Assembly: GCA_902797495.1 (NCBI GenBank)
Contig: CADBTH010000141.1
Coordinates: 1 to 14,347, forward strand
Length of the DNA stretch: 14,347 nucleotides
Origin: an uncultured Ruminococcus sp.
GTDB lineage: Bacteria; Bacillota; Clostridia; Oscillospirales; CAG-272
Direction of reading: 5' to 3'
Below are positions 13,553-14,347 of the stretch, piece after piece. The position numbers and the translations under genes are program-made. Within the stretch, counting starts at the first letter, position 1. Each line of letters starts with the position of its first letter. Below the pieces are notes generated by a model. The model was given only the letters and a program-made list of their open reading frames with translations, was not told the DNA's origin and made no database searches.

Positions 13553-14347
13553 TTATTTCTTTCCGTCGTCTTCGTCCGACGGTTCGTCGTTCGGTTTGTC
13601 TTCCCCGGGATCCTTGTCCTTCTCTATCGGAAGATCGTCGATGAAGAACGAGGGGGTTCTGCCGGACATGCCCTGCATCTTTTCCCGCTCGGCCTTGAGC
13701 TTTTCCTCTTTTTCGCGTTCTTCGGCGCGGCGGCGTTCGTTCTCTTCGACCACCTTGCGACGGCGGGCGTTTTCCTCTTCGCTGCGGCGCTTCTTATCAG
13801 CGACCATCTCGTCGAGTTCTTCGTACGTCACGCCTTCCTCTTCCATGACGCGGCGGAACTGTTCGCCGTCCATGACCTCGCGGCTTGCGAGGTAACCCGC
13901 GATGAAGTGAAGCTTGTCGATGTTTTCCTTGAGGAGCTTTATCGCGTTATCGTAAGCGTCTCTTATGATCTTATGGATCTCGCTGTCGATCTTGGAGGCG
14001 ATCTCTTCGGAATAGTTTCTTCCGCTCGTGAAGTCGCGGCCGAGGAATACCTCGCTCTGACCCGTACCGAACATGATCGGGCCGAGTTCGTCGCTCATAC
14101 CGAGCTGCATGACCATCTTGTGAGCGATCTCGGGCGCTCTCTGAATGTCGTTCGACGCGCCGCCGGAGATATCGTCGAAGATTATCTTCTCCGCAGCTCT
14201 GCCGCCGAGGAGCATCGTGATCTTTTCCATAAGTTCCTGCTTGTCGACGCTGTATTTGTCCTCTTCGGGAGCGTTCAGCGTGTAGCCGAGAGCGCTTCCC
14301 GCGGGGATGATGGATATCTGATGGACGGGGTCCATCGTCGGAAGGAT
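13553..14347 (-). CDS. ftsH: ATP-dependent zinc metalloprotease FtsH, partial (C-terminal part)
   Basis: FtsH is a membrane-anchored AAA+ protease that degrades misfolded membrane proteins and some regulators. Only the C-terminal 264 residues are inside the window; the transmembrane segments, AAA domain and HEXXH motif lie beyond the right edge. The visible M41 peptidase part begins ILPTMDPVHQISIIPAGSALGYT and includes LLGGRAAEKIIF, SGGASNDIQRA (whose Asp is the third zinc ligand) and LGPIMFGTGQSEVFLGRDF. Beyond the fold, about 90 residues form a highly charged tail, first Arg/Glu-rich and coiled-coil-like, then acidic, ending DEPSDEDDGKK. IIPAG replaces the common IIPRG. The gene ends at the two-way terminator at 13471-13510. 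Confidence 0.95.
   Translation of the reverse strand: MLPTMDPVHQISIIPAGSALGYTLNAPEEDKYSVDKQELMEKITMLLGGRAAEKIIFDDISGGASNDIQRAPEIAHKMVMQLGMSDELGPIMFGTGQSEVFLGRDFTSGRNYSEEIASKIDSEIHKIIRDAYDNAIKLLKENIDKLHFIAGYLASREVMDGEQFRRVMEEEGVTYEELDEMVADKKRRSEEENARRRKVVEENERRRAEEREKEEKLKAEREKMQGMSGRTPSFFIDDLPIEKDKDPGEDKPNDEPSDEDDGKK

Noticed and set aside
1..14347. Mobile elements, CRISPR arrays, riboswitches, tRNA or rRNA genes.
   Set aside because: No transposase, integrase, spaced direct repeats, long terminal repeats or recognisable structured RNA was seen on either strand; the visible gaps are short and accounted for by promoters and terminators.

Overview
The window looks like a chromosomal housekeeping stretch from a member of the Clostridia (Firmicutes), probably near the Oscillospirales or Christensenellales. 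The grounds are gene content and promoter style: a CD1247-type protein behind efp, a YqeG phosphatase, a class B sortase, a VanZ-like protein, a pth-mfd-peptidylprolyl isomerase run, and sigma-A type promoters with near-consensus -10 boxes in AT-rich gaps. The genes themselves are fairly GC-rich with strong G/C preference at third codon positions, which creates long false reading frames on the opposite strand. No phage, transposon, CRISPR array, tRNA or rRNA gene was seen.

Layout. Positions 1-1285 (minus): start of a CD1247-family gene, efp, and a small membrane protein with a zinc ribbon. Positions 1468-3088 (plus): yqeG and an M24 aminopeptidase, closed by a two-way terminator shared with murI. 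Positions 3126-5237 (minus): an operon of a VanZ-like protein, a flavin reductase-like protein and murI (glutamate racemase), with its own promoter. Positions 5361-7979 (minus): a tight operon of srtB, rlmA and a family 2 glycosyltransferase, ending in a terminator that overlaps the last stop codon. Positions 8145-13465 (plus): pth, mfd and a PrsA/SurA-like lipoprotein, tightly coupled. Positions 13553-14347 (minus): the 3' end of ftsH, facing the lipoprotein across a two-way terminator.

How the genes fit together. Translation and its quality control are served by EF-P, peptidyl-tRNA hydrolase and the 23S rRNA methyltransferase RlmA. Mfd couples transcription to DNA repair. MurI supplies D-glutamate for the wall. 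Sortase B, the VanZ-like protein, the PrsA-like lipoprotein and FtsH act at the membrane or cell surface, and the glycosyltransferase probably does too. Every gap over 100 bases could be explained by promoters or terminators, and there is no gene-free stretch over 300 bases.

I did not find a convincing undescribed system. The most interesting local signal is in the efp leader: a strong Shine-Dalgarno sequence is separated from the expected AUG by a stable hairpin that could bring the two together. Other points worth a look are the isomerase domain with a poorly conserved active site, the long charged tail of FtsH, and the lysine tail of the flavin reductase encoded by A-runs.
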